Shown here: positions 18,743 through 27,053 of the stretch, in pieces
Layout of the letters: each line of letters begins with the position of its first letter
How positions within the stretch are numbered: position 1 is the stretch's first letter
Source: Sphingomonas_O antarctica
GTDB taxonomy: Bacteria; Pseudomonadota; Alphaproteobacteria; Sphingomonadales; Sphingomonadaceae
Length of the DNA: 64,000 bases
Reading direction: 5' to 3'
NCBI RefSeq assembly: GCF_965137005.1
Contig: NZ_CBCRXM010000006.1
Coordinates: forward strand, 113,207 to 177,206
The notes under the pieces: generated by a model
What the model saw: only the letters and a program-made list of their open reading frames with translations
Told to the model about the DNA's origin: nothing
Database searches by the model: none
Translations under genes and position numbers: made by a program

Positions 18743-20893
18743 TCAGGCAGCTTGATCGCGCTCGCCATAGCCATAGCCGTAATCATAGCCATAACCGTAA
18801 TGCGCCCGCTTGGCATCGAACTTGGTCAGCAGAACACCGGCCAGGCGCCCATTCGCCGCACGCAACCGGTCGAGCGCCACATGCACCAGGCTGCGGCGGA
18901 TGCCGTGCGATTCCACGACGAATATCGTCGCTTCGACCTTGCTGGCGATCAGCGGCGCATCCGCCAGCCCCATCACCGGCGGCGAATCCACCACGACATG
19001 ATCATAAGATTTGAGCAACGCCGCGATCAATTGGTCGAGCCGGTCGCCGGTCAGCAATTCGGCCGCATTGGGCGGTTGCGGTCCCGCGGTAATCACCGAC
19101 AGGCCGTCCTCGCTCGAACCGTGAAGCAGGTCCTCGACCCGGTCATGACCGGTCAGATAGTTGCTCACACCCATCTCGTTGTTGCTGCCGACCATGTAAT
19201 GGACAGACGGCGAGCGCATGTCGCAGTCGATCAGCACCACCCGCCGCTTGGCGCGCGCCAGCGTCACGGCCAGCGCATAGGCCGAAGACGATTTGCCCTC
19301 CGCCGGGCGCGTCGACGTCAGCGCGAGCGAACGTGGCGCACCGTGCGGCGTCGTGAACTCGAGGCTGGTCTGGAATGACAGATAGGCCTCGACCAACGGC
19401 GATTTGCGATCCGCCATGCTGACGATCGGCTCGATCTCTCCGACATTGGGAATCGAGCCCAGCAACGGCAGGCCGATCTTTTCCTTGACGTCCGCCGGAT
19501 CGGTGATCGTTTCGTCCATTTGTTCACGGGCGAAGGCCAGAGCCACGCCGCCGGCAAAGCCGAGCAACAGTGCGAGCGCGAGATTGTTGAACAGGTTTGG
19601 CTTGGACGGGCCTTGCGGGACGTCGGCCGGATCGACGATCGAGATATTGTTGTTGCCGACGCCACCAGCGATGCCGATCTCCTTATAACGCTGCAATAGC
19701 CCGTCATAAAGCTCGCGGTTGGTATCCACGTCGCGTTGGTAAATGTTATATTGGATGCTGCGGCGGCGCAGGTCGAGCAGGTTCGACTTCAACCCTTCGA
19801 CACGCGATTTCAGGGCCGCTTCGCGCGCCGATGCTTCGCGGTACGTTGCGGCAATGGAACCGCCGACGCGACCCTCTTCACGCGCAATTGCGGCATCGAG
19901 CTGTTTGATTTGCTGGTTCAACGCCTGCGCGGCAGGATAGCCGGGTTCGAACTGCACAAGGGTCTTGGCATATTCGGCGGCCGCTTCGGCGCGTTTTTGG
20001 CGCAGACCGGCGATCGACGGGCTGCCGATCGCTTCGGGCGAATCCGCTCCGCCGCCGCCAAGGCGACTTTGCGCCTTGATCCGGTCTGCCGTCGCTTGAC
20101 CAAGCTCGTTATTGAGTGCGGTGAGATCGTCGGCGACGATCGAATGCTCCGACGTCGTTTGCGACTGTCCGGCGCCGGTCGTTGTGGTGGCGGGCAGATT
20201 CACGATCTGCTGGTTGCCGGCATAGGTCACCAGCGCGCGTTCGGATTCCTCCATTTTCTGGCGCAACGTGGCCAGACGATCTTCGAGGAAATTTCGCGCG
20301 TAGGCTGCCGAATCGAAACGGCGTTCGAGATTGGCCTGAATGAAATTCTTGCCCCACGCGTTCGAAATCCGCGCCGACAGGACCGGGTTCGGACTGGTGT
20401 AGCTGATCGCTACCAGGCTGGACGACCGCACCGGCGCGACAGAGATGCTGCCGAGCAAAATATCGCCTAACTGCCGCTCGCGCACCTCCGGCGGGACGAC
20501 AACGCCCGGCTTCGCCTGCAACTTGTACGTTTCGATGAACTGAGCGTCGGTCGCCAGTTTGAGATCGCGCGCCACGCGCTCGGCAAGCGACCGCGCTTTC
20601 AACAGCCCATATTGCGTCTGGTAGAATTCGAGGTCGTTGGTCGACGTTTCGCGCTGCACACTATCGAGCTTGGTCACGCGATCGGCTTCGCGCTGAATCT
20701 CGATCTGCGACGTCGCAGTATATTGTTTCGTGGTCAGCAGTGTGGCCAACAGACCCAGCACCAACGCCACCGCCATCGCACCGATGATCAACCAGCGGCG
20801 GCGGATCAGCATGCGCAGATATTGCGTCAGCAATGGCAGCTGTTGCTGATCCCCGCCCACGTCATTGATGTCATGCGGATTGTTCGCAGCCAT
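18743..20893 (-). CDS. wzc: Polysaccharide co-polymerase with BY-kinase domain (Wzc)
   Basis: 716 residues from the ATG at 20891-20893. An N-terminal cytosolic stretch and TM1 (about 36-54) lead to a long periplasmic coiled-coil region, then TM2 (NLALALLLGFAGGVALAFA) and the kinase domain. The kinase has Walker A PAEGKSSS, Walker A' VVLIDCDMRS and Walker B VVVDSPP. The C-terminus is a Tyr/Gly cluster, YGYGYDYGYGYG, as in Wzc autophosphorylation tails. The protein controls chain length and couples polymerisation to Wza export. The chosen start has a strong ribosome binding site; a longer version begins at 20938 with none visible. Confidence 0.93.
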   Translation of the reverse strand: MAANNPHDINDVGGDQQQLPLLTQYLRMLIRRRWLIIGAMAVALVLGLLATLLTTKQYTATSQIEIQREADRVTKLDSVQRETSTNDLEFYQTQYGLLKARSLAERVARDLKLATDAQFIETYKLQAKPGVVVPPEVRERQLGDILLGSISVAPVRSSSLVAISYTSPNPVLSARISNAWGKNFIQANLERRFDSAAYARNFLEDRLATLRQKMEESERALVTYAGNQQIVNLPATTTTGAGQSQTTSEHSIVADDLTALNNELGQATADRIKAQSRLGGGGADSPEAIGSPSIAGLRQKRAEAAAEYAKTLVQFEPGYPAAQALNQQIKQLDAAIAREEGRVGGSIAATYREASAREAALKSRVEGLKSNLLDLRRRSIQYNIYQRDVDTNRELYDGLLQRYKEIGIAGGVGNNNISIVDPADVPQGPSKPNLFNNLALALLLGFAGGVALAFAREQMDETITDPADVKEKIGLPLLGSIPNVGEIEPIVSMADRKSPLVEAYLSFQTSLEFTTPHGAPRSLALTSTRPAEGKSSSAYALAVTLARAKRRVVLIDCDMRSPSVHYMVGSNNEMGVSNYLTGHDRVEDLLHGSSEDGLSVITAGPQPPNAAELLTGDRLDQLIAALLKSYDHVVVDSPPVMGLADAPLIASKVEATIFVVESHGIRRSLVHVALDRLRAANGRLAGVLLTKFDAKRAHYGYGYDYGYGYGERDQAA

Positions 20894-20899
20894 GTCCCA

Positions 20900-20905
20900 C
20901 CCCTC
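20900..20905 (-). promoter_or_regulatory. wzc: Ribosome binding site that decides the wzc start
   Basis: On the minus strand GAGGGG stands 6 bases before the ATG at 20891-20893. The alternative ATG at 20938 has no comparable purine-rich leader, which favours the shorter Wzc. Confidence 0.6.
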
Positions 20906-20949
20906 GCGGGCGTCGGCGGCCGGTTGAAACTGATTCATCGACCGGCCCT

Positions 20950-21663
20950 TTATAAACGCTGCAGCAGGATGATAGGCGCGGTCAGCAAGGCAGAGCCGCT
21001 GATGATGTCCTTGAACAATCGGCGGCCCGGCGAATCGCCAACGACCACGACATCGCCGGCAAAGACTTCGGGGTCTTCATAATTGCCGCGGCGGATGGCC
21101 TTGAGGCTATACAGTGCGACCAAGTGACGGTTCTCGACCGTGCGGAAAATCACCACGTCGTCGAGCTTGGCATATTCGCTGACGCCTTTTGCCGTCGCGA
21201 TGGCCCGCATCAAGGACATGTGCCCGACCACGGGATACAGGCCCGGCTCATGCACTTCGCCATCGACCGTGATGACCTGGCTGACGGTGTCCTTCAGGTT
21301 GACCGTAACCTGCGGATCACGAACGTAGCGGCCACGCAGACCACGCGCGATGGTTGCCGCCAATTCAGCCGGCGTTTGGCCCGCCGCATCGACCGAACCG
21401 ATCAACGGCACCGAGACACGGCCGCTGGCATCCGCCTGCACTTCGCCGCTCAGGTCGGGAATTCCGAACACGTTGATCGCCAATTTGTCGAACGGGCCGA
21501 TCAGATAGGGACGCTGCGCCACCGTCTGGTCGGCACGCGTCGGCGCGGGCAACGCATCGGCCGCGACAACGGTGACGTTGGCGCTGCTGGCAAGCGGCGG
21601 CGTCGAGGCGCACGCGGCAAGCGCGCCAAGCAAAAGGCCAGAGGTCAGGTGCAACAGCTTCAT
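20950..21663 (-). CDS. wza: Polysaccharide export lipoprotein (Wza/KpsD family)
   Basis: 237 residues. The lipobox LAAC puts the lipidated Cys at residue 18. A Poly_export domain follows (YLIGPFDKLAINVFGIPDLSGEVQ) and then a SLBB-like beta-grasp domain (ITVDGEVHEPGLYPV). It should form the outer-membrane export channel working with Wzc. At 237 residues it is shorter than E. coli Wza (about 380) and resembles the short forms common in alphaproteobacteria. wzc follows after a 56-base gap. Confidence 0.92.
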   Translation of the reverse strand: MKLLHLTSGLLLGALAACASTPPLASSANVTVVAADALPAPTRADQTVAQRPYLIGPFDKLAINVFGIPDLSGEVQADASGRVSVPLIGSVDAAGQTPAELAATIARGLRGRYVRDPQVTVNLKDTVSQVITVDGEVHEPGLYPVVGHMSLMRAIATAKGVSEYAKLDDVVIFRTVENRHLVALYSLKAIRRGNYEDPEVFAGDVVVVGDSPGRRLFKDIISGSALLTAPIILLQRL

Positions 21664-21690
21664 GAATGCCTTCCAGATAGGGTCAGCCGA

Positions 21691-23103
21691 TCAGGCGCCC
21701 CGTCCGCGCGCTCCTAAATTATGGGCATCGCGCGGTAAAGCGTCATCCTCCGGTGCGGTCGTCAACAGCCACACCGTCAACACCGCAAGCAACGACGACA
21801 GCAACGGCGTGCGCAGCGGATAATCGAACAAACTGGCGGCCAGCAGCAACCAGATGCCAATGCTTGCCGCGCGCGAAAGGTCACTACCGCCCGTGCGCCA
21901 GGCATTGATCGTCCCCCGCACTATCGCGACGATATAGCCAATGAGCAGCGCCAGGCCGGGCAACCCGCCTTCGATCGCCAACTGGAACAGGTCGTTATGA
22001 GCGGCATTGAGATAGGTCAGCCGCAATTGGTCGAACGACTCGTAATTGCGAAACACACTGGAAAACGAACCATAACCCGATCCGAATGGCAGGAAATCGC
22101 GCGTCATTTGCGACAATGTGGGCAGGATCGACGATCGCACATCATCGCCCAGACCTTCGTTGAAGATCCGACCGAGGCCCGATCCAGCCAGCATGACCAG
22201 CGCTGCAAGCAGGGCAAACGTCGCTACCGTCCCAGCCAACAGAGCAAGCCGCAAACGCGGCGAAGACCGCCAGGCGAAGACCGGACGCGGATTTGCGAAG
22301 AACTGGATCGGCACAGCGATCAACGCGATCATCGCCGCGATGCTTGCGAAGCGCGAGCCCGTCGACACCGCCATCGCGGCCAGACCAAAGATGGCGACGC
22401 CAGCGCCGAACAGGATCGGCTCTGGGGCCTGACCCCGCGTCAGGCGGCGGCAGCGCTCGCGGGCGAACATCGCGACGATCGGGATCGCGGCTGCGAGAAA
22501 TACCCCATTATGGTTGCGGTTGGCGAAGATGCCGACGGCGGACGCCTGATTGGTGATCGGATACCAGCGCATCACCGAATCCGGCCCGTCCGCCAATTGC
22601 ACGAGTCCGAGCAGCGCGCTGAAGCTGGCCAGCGCGACGATGGCATAGGCCCACCAGCTGCGCTGTCGTCGCGTCGCCGCGGCGGCCGCCATGCCCAACG
22701 CAATCGCCGGAAGTAATGCCACCAGACTTTCGGTCGTCAGGTCGGGTGTCAACGACATCGGCCGCCAGCGCGCGCCCGCGACCTGATCGGCGAGCGTCGC
22801 ATAGGGCGCATGGCCCGGCAGCGCCGCCCACCATGAAGGCGGCAGGGGGATCAGTTGAAGCGCGACCAATCCCGCGACAATCGTCCCTGCCGCCAACATG
22901 CGCGCGGCATGGGCGAACTGACGCGGCGGCAGGCCGATCAGCAGCAGCGCAATCAGGACCAGCGCCCCAACACGCGGGATGATCAGAAAGGAAACGTCGC
23001 CGCGCGACGAGCCACCGGTGAAAACCAGCAGAACCGCAAACAGCGCGGTAACCACCAACGTCCAATGAACGCTGTTCGACTTTACTGGACGACGAGAACG
23101 CAT
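21691..23103 (-). CDS. O-antigen ligase/polymerase-family membrane protein (Wzy_C)
   Basis: 470 residues from the ATG at 23101-23103, with about eleven hydrophobic helices and a larger periplasmic loop region. The stretch FANRNHNGVFLAAAIPI and the loop with PFGSGYGSFSSVF and NAAHNDLFQLAIEGG are hallmarks of the O-antigen ligase/Wzy_C family. It either polymerises the exported repeat unit or ligates it to an acceptor. A longer frame begins at a TTG (23151) lying in the T-tract of a terminator, so I prefer the ATG. It heads block A; a second polymerase-like protein is encoded at 40092-41417. Confidence 0.85.
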   Translation of the reverse strand: MRSRRPVKSNSVHWTLVVTALFAVLLVFTGGSSRGDVSFLIIPRVGALVLIALLLIGLPPRQFAHAARMLAAGTIVAGLVALQLIPLPPSWWAALPGHAPYATLADQVAGARWRPMSLTPDLTTESLVALLPAIALGMAAAAATRRQRSWWAYAIVALASFSALLGLVQLADGPDSVMRWYPITNQASAVGIFANRNHNGVFLAAAIPIVAMFARERCRRLTRGQAPEPILFGAGVAIFGLAAMAVSTGSRFASIAAMIALIAVPIQFFANPRPVFAWRSSPRLRLALLAGTVATFALLAALVMLAGSGLGRIFNEGLGDDVRSSILPTLSQMTRDFLPFGSGYGSFSSVFRNYESFDQLRLTYLNAAHNDLFQLAIEGGLPGLALLIGYIVAIVRGTINAWRTGGSDLSRAASIGIWLLLAASLFDYPLRTPLLSSLLAVLTVWLLTTAPEDDALPRDAHNLGARGRGA

Positions 23104-23153
23104 GAAGCCCTTTGGCGACTTATCCGACGCGACGCTACCGCTGCGGCGCAAAG

Positions 23154-23184
23154 CAAAAAAATAGGGCGGCCGAAGCCGCCCTAT
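23154..23184 (-). terminator. Rho-independent terminator after the 82-residue secreted protein gene
   Basis: Read on the minus strand, a perfect 10-base stem (23175-23184 with 23161-23170) with a 4-base loop (TTCG) is followed by a run of seven or more T. It lies 26 bases after the stop of the small gene at 23211-23459 and isolates it from the ligase-family gene that follows, so block A probably has its own promoter or depends on read-through. Confidence 0.88.
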
Positions 23185-23210
23185 TCATATTTCAAATTAG
23201 CGCGATCAGC

Positions 23211-23459
23211 TTAGGCGCTGGTCGGCGAATCGTTGTTGTTCGAAGCAATGACGACGCCAGCGACAACCGCCGCGGCAGCCAGAACGGCAATGATGATACC
23301 AGTGCCGATAGCTTCGTTCTTCTTGGCAACCTTCGCACCGGCGCGAGCCGGAGCAGAAACAGCGAGCTTGCTGGCGGCCGGAGCGGCCGAGGCAACGGTC
23401 GAAACGCCCAGCAGCGACAGAGCCGCGACAGCTGAGGTCACGATCTTGGAAACGGTCAT
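23211..23459 (-). CDS. Small exported membrane protein, unknown function
   Basis: 82 residues from the ATG at 23457-23459, preceded by GGGAG (23467-23471) at 7 bases. An N-terminal signal peptide ends near VASAAPA; a basic linker (RAGAKVAKKNEA) is followed by a second hydrophobic helix (IGTGIIIAVLAAAAVVAGVVIAS) and a polar NNND tail. The gene has its own terminator and is therefore a single transcription unit. I recall similar short proteins near sphingomonad exopolysaccharide genes but no function. It might be a scaffold or regulator of the export machine. Confidence 0.75.
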   Translation of the reverse strand: MTVSKIVTSAVAALSLLGVSTVASAAPAASKLAVSAPARAGAKVAKKNEAIGTGIIIAVLAAAAVVAGVVIASNNNDSPTSA

Positions 23460-23769
23460 TTGGCTACTCCCTTTAAACTTCATTCGGCCGCCATGTGGCA
23501 GCATTCTACTCCGGACACAACCCCGAAACGCTCGGAGAGTTCCACACTATTCCGCGCCCCGAGTAAGGATTGCTCCTTACTTTATGGTGAACGGCACTCC
23601 GGACAATAAGCCCGAATCCTGTTGCAATCCAAAGAAGATTTGGCTCGCTATGTCAAGATTGAGAAGCATTGAACCTGTGACATGACAGCCACATGACACC
23701 ATCGACAGGCGCAATATCGATTGCCCGCGCGCCCAGCCTTCTGCCACTGCACTATAAATCGCGGAGAGA
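23460..23769. promoter_or_regulatory. Divergent intergenic region with an 8-base inverted repeat
   Basis: This 310-base AT-richer gap separates the minus-strand small gene/block A from plus-strand block B and must hold promoters for both directions. The clearest structure is AGTAAGGA-TTGC-TCCTTACT (23562-23581), a perfect 8-base inverted repeat that could be an operator or a short hairpin. I see no convincing -35/-10 pair. No coding sequence is evident in it. Confidence 0.4.
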
Positions 23770-24945
23770 ATGAAGATGCCAAATCCGGGAATGGACGGCG
23801 AAACCTACGATGCCTTCATAGAGCAGCTCGACCGATTTGTTCGCGATCGGCTGATCCCGGCCGAGGACGAGGTCGACCGGATCAACCGCGTACCCGACGA
23901 CATCCTTGCCGAGATGCGCGAAATGGGACTGTTCGGGGTGACGATGCCCGAGGAATATGGCGGCGCGGGGATGAACGTCAGCCAGTATATCGGATTCGTG
24001 AAGGCCATGAGTTATGTCGCGCCGGCGTTTCGATCGATCCTGTCGATCAACGTCGGCATGGTGAATTCGGCGATTTCGGGTTTTGGGACCGAGCAGCAGA
24101 AACAATATTGGCTCCCCCGCCTGGCAGGCGGCGAAGTCGCCGCATTCGGCCTTACCGAACCTGATAGCGGCAGTGATTCGGCTGCGATGAAGACCCGCGC
24201 GGTGCGCGACGGCAATGGATACCGGATCAACGGGACCAAACGCTACATCACCAATGCGCCATTTGCCGACATGATCCTGGTCATGGCGCGAACGGATGCC
24301 GAGGCGCTGCCCAAGAATGCGCACGTCTCCGCCTTTCTCGTTCCGCGCAACGCGCCCGGCGTGTCCATCGGCACGCCCGACGAAAAAATGGGGCAGAAGG
24401 GCGCGCAGATCGCCGACGTGATCCTTGAAGACGTCCATGTCGATGGCGACGCGTTGCTCGGCGGCGAAGAAGGCATCGGCTTTCGCGCCGCGATGACCAG
24501 CCTCAACAACGGCCGCCTGTCGGTGGCCGGCGCCAGCGTCGCTTATGCCCAGCGGATGCTCGACGAGGGTTTGAAATATGCCACCGAGCGCAAGGCGTTC
24601 GGCGAACCCATCGGCAAGTTTCAGTTGATCCAGGCGATGCTCGCCGATTCAAAGGCTGAGATTTACGCCGCCGATTGCATGCTCACCGACGCGTGCCGTC
24701 GCGCCGACGCGGGCGAAAAGATCATCGTCGAAGCGGCGGCGGCAAAGATGTTCGCGTCGGAGATGTGCGGGCGCGTGGCCGACCGCGTCGTCCAGATCTT
24801 CGGCGGGGCAGGCTACCTCAAGGAATACAAGGCCGAACGCTTTTTCCGCGATGCGCGCATTTATCGAATCTACGAGGGAACGACGCAGATTCAGCAACTG
24901 GTCATCGCCAAGCATATGCTGCGCGAGGCGGGCGTGCAGGTCTGA
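23770..24945 (+). CDS. Acyl-CoA dehydrogenase
   Basis: 391 residues with the full ACAD layout: N-terminal helical domain, beta domain with FGLTEPDSGSD (FAD/substrate contact), and C-terminal helical domain ending RIYEGTTQIQQLVIAKHML, whose Glu is the usual catalytic base. The ATG has GGAGAG just upstream. It oxidises an acyl-CoA to the 2-enoyl-CoA with FAD and passes electrons to ETF. The chain-length preference is unknown. It sits first in the polysaccharide block B, 44 bases before hisH, so it may be unrelated metabolism or may prepare an acyl group for the glycan. Confidence 0.93.
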   Translation: MKMPNPGMDGETYDAFIEQLDRFVRDRLIPAEDEVDRINRVPDDILAEMREMGLFGVTMPEEYGGAGMNVSQYIGFVKAMSYVAPAFRSILSINVGMVNSAISGFGTEQQKQYWLPRLAGGEVAAFGLTEPDSGSDSAAMKTRAVRDGNGYRINGTKRYITNAPFADMILVMARTDAEALPKNAHVSAFLVPRNAPGVSIGTPDEKMGQKGAQIADVILEDVHVDGDALLGGEEGIGFRAAMTSLNNGRLSVAGASVAYAQRMLDEGLKYATERKAFGEPIGKFQLIQAMLADSKAEIYAADCMLTDACRRADAGEKIIVEAAAAKMFASEMCGRVADRVVQIFGGAGYLKEYKAERFFRDARIYRIYEGTTQIQQLVIAKHMLREAGVQV

Positions 24946-24989
24946 CGCCCCCGCTTCAAAACCCGGACCATCGCCGCTAGGGGCGACCC

Positions 24990-25613
24990 ATGATCGCGAT
25001 CATCGATTATGGCATGGGCAACGTCCGCTCGCTGAGCAACGCGCTCGAATATATCGGCGCGGACGTGGTGTTGTCGAAGGACCCGGGCGAACTTGCCGAG
25101 GCCGATCGGCTGCTCCTTCCCGGTGTTGGCGCGTTCGGCGATGCGATGGCGGCGATCGGCGAAAGCGGGCTCAGGCCCACACTCGACCGGCTGGCGATGG
25201 AAGAGAAAAAGCCGGTGCTCGGCGTCTGCCTTGGCATGCAGTTGTTCGCCAAGATGTCGCACGAGCATGGCACGCATGACGGCTTGGGCTGGATGGATGC
25301 GCAGGTGCTGCCGCTTCAGGTCGCGCCGCCCGCAAAAGTGCCCCATGTCGGCTGGAACGCACTCGATTTCGAGGCCGGCGACTGGTTGTTCAAAGGTTTG
25401 CCGACGGGTGAAAGCGACTATTATTTCGTGCACAGTTTCCACATGGTCTGCGCCGATCCGGCGGACCGCGTGGCGACCTGCGATCATGGCGGGCCGGTGA
25501 CCGCGGCGGTCCGTCGCGGCAACCTGGTCGCCGCGCAATTTCACCCCGAAAAGAGCCAGGATAACGGGCTGCAATTTCTCCAGAACTGGCTGGAGCATGA
25601 TTTCGCGTGCTGA
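24990..25613 (+). CDS. hisH: HisH-type glutaminase subunit of a sugar amidotransferase
   Basis: 207 residues of class I glutamine amidotransferase. GVCLGMQL places the nucleophile at Cys80; the FHPEKS motif gives His185 and Glu187, completing the triad. It releases ammonia from glutamine for a partner HisF. Its stop overlaps hisF by 7 bases. No other histidine-biosynthesis gene (hisA, hisB, hisI, hisE) is near, and a WbpG-type sugar amidotransferase is in the same locus, so this is most likely a HisH2 dedicated to glycan amidination, not histidine synthesis. Confidence 0.92.
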   Translation: MIAIIDYGMGNVRSLSNALEYIGADVVLSKDPGELAEADRLLLPGVGAFGDAMAAIGESGLRPTLDRLAMEEKKPVLGVCLGMQLFAKMSHEHGTHDGLGWMDAQVLPLQVAPPAKVPHVGWNALDFEAGDWLFKGLPTGESDYYFVHSFHMVCADPADRVATCDHGGPVTAAVRRGNLVAAQFHPEKSQDNGLQFLQNWLEHDFAC

Positions 25614-26380
25614 AAAAACGCATCATCCCCAAATTCCTGATCCGCGACCGGCGGCTGGTGAAGATGGTCCGGTTCGACGAGAACCAGCGTGAGGCGGGCA
25701 ACCCCGTCTCCACCGCCAAAGTCTATGACAGTTACGGCATAGACGAATTGATCTTCGTCGATGTCGACGCCAGCACGCGCGGCACCGTCGTCGATGGCGG
25801 GATCATCGAACGGGTGTCCGAGGAAGTGTTCATCCCGTTCACCGTCGGCGGCGGCATCACCACGCTCGAACAGATCGAGGCGCTGCTCAAGGCGGGCGCC
25901 GACAAGGTCAGCATCAATTCGGCGGCGGTCGCCGATCCGGGGTTCATCACTCGCGCCGCCTCGCGCTTCGGCGATCAATGCATCGTCGCCTCGATCGATT
26001 ACCGCGAGGAAAACGGTCGCAAGCGCGTCTATGCCGAGGGCGGGCACAAGGCGGCGGGTGCCGACGCCGCCGAATGGGCGCTGCGCATGCAGGACGCGCA
26101 TGCCGGCGAAATCCTGCTGACCTCGATCGACCGCGACGGAACGATGTCGGGTTACGACCTCGACCTCATCGCCGAACTATCGGACAAGCTCAATGTGCCG
26201 CTCATCGCCTCCTCGGGCGCGGGCAGTCTGGCGGACTGCAAGGCCGCGCTGGACGCGGGCGCGTCGGCGATCACCATCTCGTCGATGTTCATCTTCACCG
26301 ACCATTCGCCGATCAAGGTGCGCACCTATCTCGCCACCAACGGCGTCGCGGTGCGCAACCAGAAGGGCAGCCGGTCGTGA
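25607..26380 (+). CDS. hisF: HisF-type ammonia-channel subunit lacking the cyclase aspartate
   Basis: 257 residues of a (beta-alpha)8 barrel starting at GTG 25607. Aligned without gaps to T. maritima HisF, whose N-terminus has CLDV with Asp11, this protein reads KFLI and has Leu at 11. Asp11 is a catalytic residue of imidazole glycerol phosphate synthase. The second catalytic Asp is kept (SIDYRE, about 131), as are the phosphate-binding loops. The protein can therefore hardly make imidazole glycerol phosphate but could still channel ammonia from HisH to the WbpG-like enzyme, as HisF2/WbuZ-type proteins do. Residue 11 is seen directly; the role is inferred. Confidence 0.9.
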   Translation: MLKKRIIPKFLIRDRRLVKMVRFDENQREAGNPVSTAKVYDSYGIDELIFVDVDASTRGTVVDGGIIERVSEEVFIPFTVGGGITTLEQIEALLKAGADKVSINSAAVADPGFITRAASRFGDQCIVASIDYREENGRKRVYAEGGHKAAGADAAEWALRMQDAHAGEILLTSIDRDGTMSGYDLDLIAELSDKLNVPLIASSGAGSLADCKAALDAGASAITISSMFIFTDHSPIKVRTYLATNGVAVRNQKGSRS

Positions 26381-27051
26381 GCCCGCGCGTGAGAATGAGC
26401 CTGCCGCCAGAAGCACTGGCAGCGTATGTCGCGCGACAGGCGAGCAACATGTTCCCCGATGGCGACCTGACACCCGATGCCCTCAGGCCCGCGATGCCCC
26501 GCGCGCTCGAACGCCTCGAACATTGTTTTCAGGCGATCGACAACCGTTACTTCTTCGATGGCGAGAGTGCGGTGTTCAGCCACCTCCACGGCGATCAATA
26601 CGCCATGTGGCTGTATCTCCTCGCCAATCAGCTGCACCGCGACGGCGCGCCCTCCGCGATTTGCGACAAATTATTCTTGCTGAACAAAGCGCTGCACGGC
26701 TGCGACATTTTCTACGAAGTCGAACTGCCGTCGATCTTCCTACTGGTCCATCCATTGGGGACTGTCTTGGGGCGTGGCCGCTACAGCGATTACTTCGTTG
26801 CGTATCAGCGCGTCGGCGTGGGTTCGAACCGCGACGTCTATCCACGGTTCGAGGCGCATGTGACGCTGCGCCCCGGCGCGGCGGTGCTCGGCGATTGCAC
26901 CATCGGCGCAAACAGCCAGATCGCCGCCGAAAGCCTGGTGCTGGGCGAAGACGTCCCCCCCGGCAGCATTTATATCGGCAAGCCCGGCGCGGCGCGGATC
27001 GTCACCAACCGCGGACCCTATCCGTTGTGGCGCCGACCCGCTAACGCCTGA
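26377..27051 (+). CDS. Serine acetyltransferase-like hexapeptide acyltransferase
   Basis: 224 residues from a GTG at 26377 that overlaps the hisF stop (GTGA); an ATG six codons later is possible. An alpha-helical N-terminal half (about 1-130) is followed by short left-handed beta-helix repeats (VTLRPGAAVLGDCTIGANSQI) and the closing IYIGKPGAARIV. This resembles CysE-type O- or N-acetyltransferases but with a divergent N-terminus. Being coupled to hisF and followed by aminotransferase and SDR genes, it more likely acylates a sugar amine or hydroxyl than serine. Confidence 0.75.
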   Translation: MSPRVRMSLPPEALAAYVARQASNMFPDGDLTPDALRPAMPRALERLEHCFQAIDNRYFFDGESAVFSHLHGDQYAMWLYLLANQLHRDGAPSAICDKLFLLNKALHGCDIFYEVELPSIFLLVHPLGTVLGRGRYSDYFVAYQRVGVGSNRDVYPRFEAHVTLRPGAAVLGDCTIGANSQIAAESLVLGEDVPPGSIYIGKPGAARIVTNRGPYPLWRRPANA

Positions 27052-27053
27052 AC

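Noticed and set aside
24990..26380. HisH and HisF as part of histidine biosynthesis
   Set aside because: No other his gene is near, the HisF cyclase Asp11 is Leu, and a WbpG-type sugar amidotransferase that needs such partners is in the same locus.
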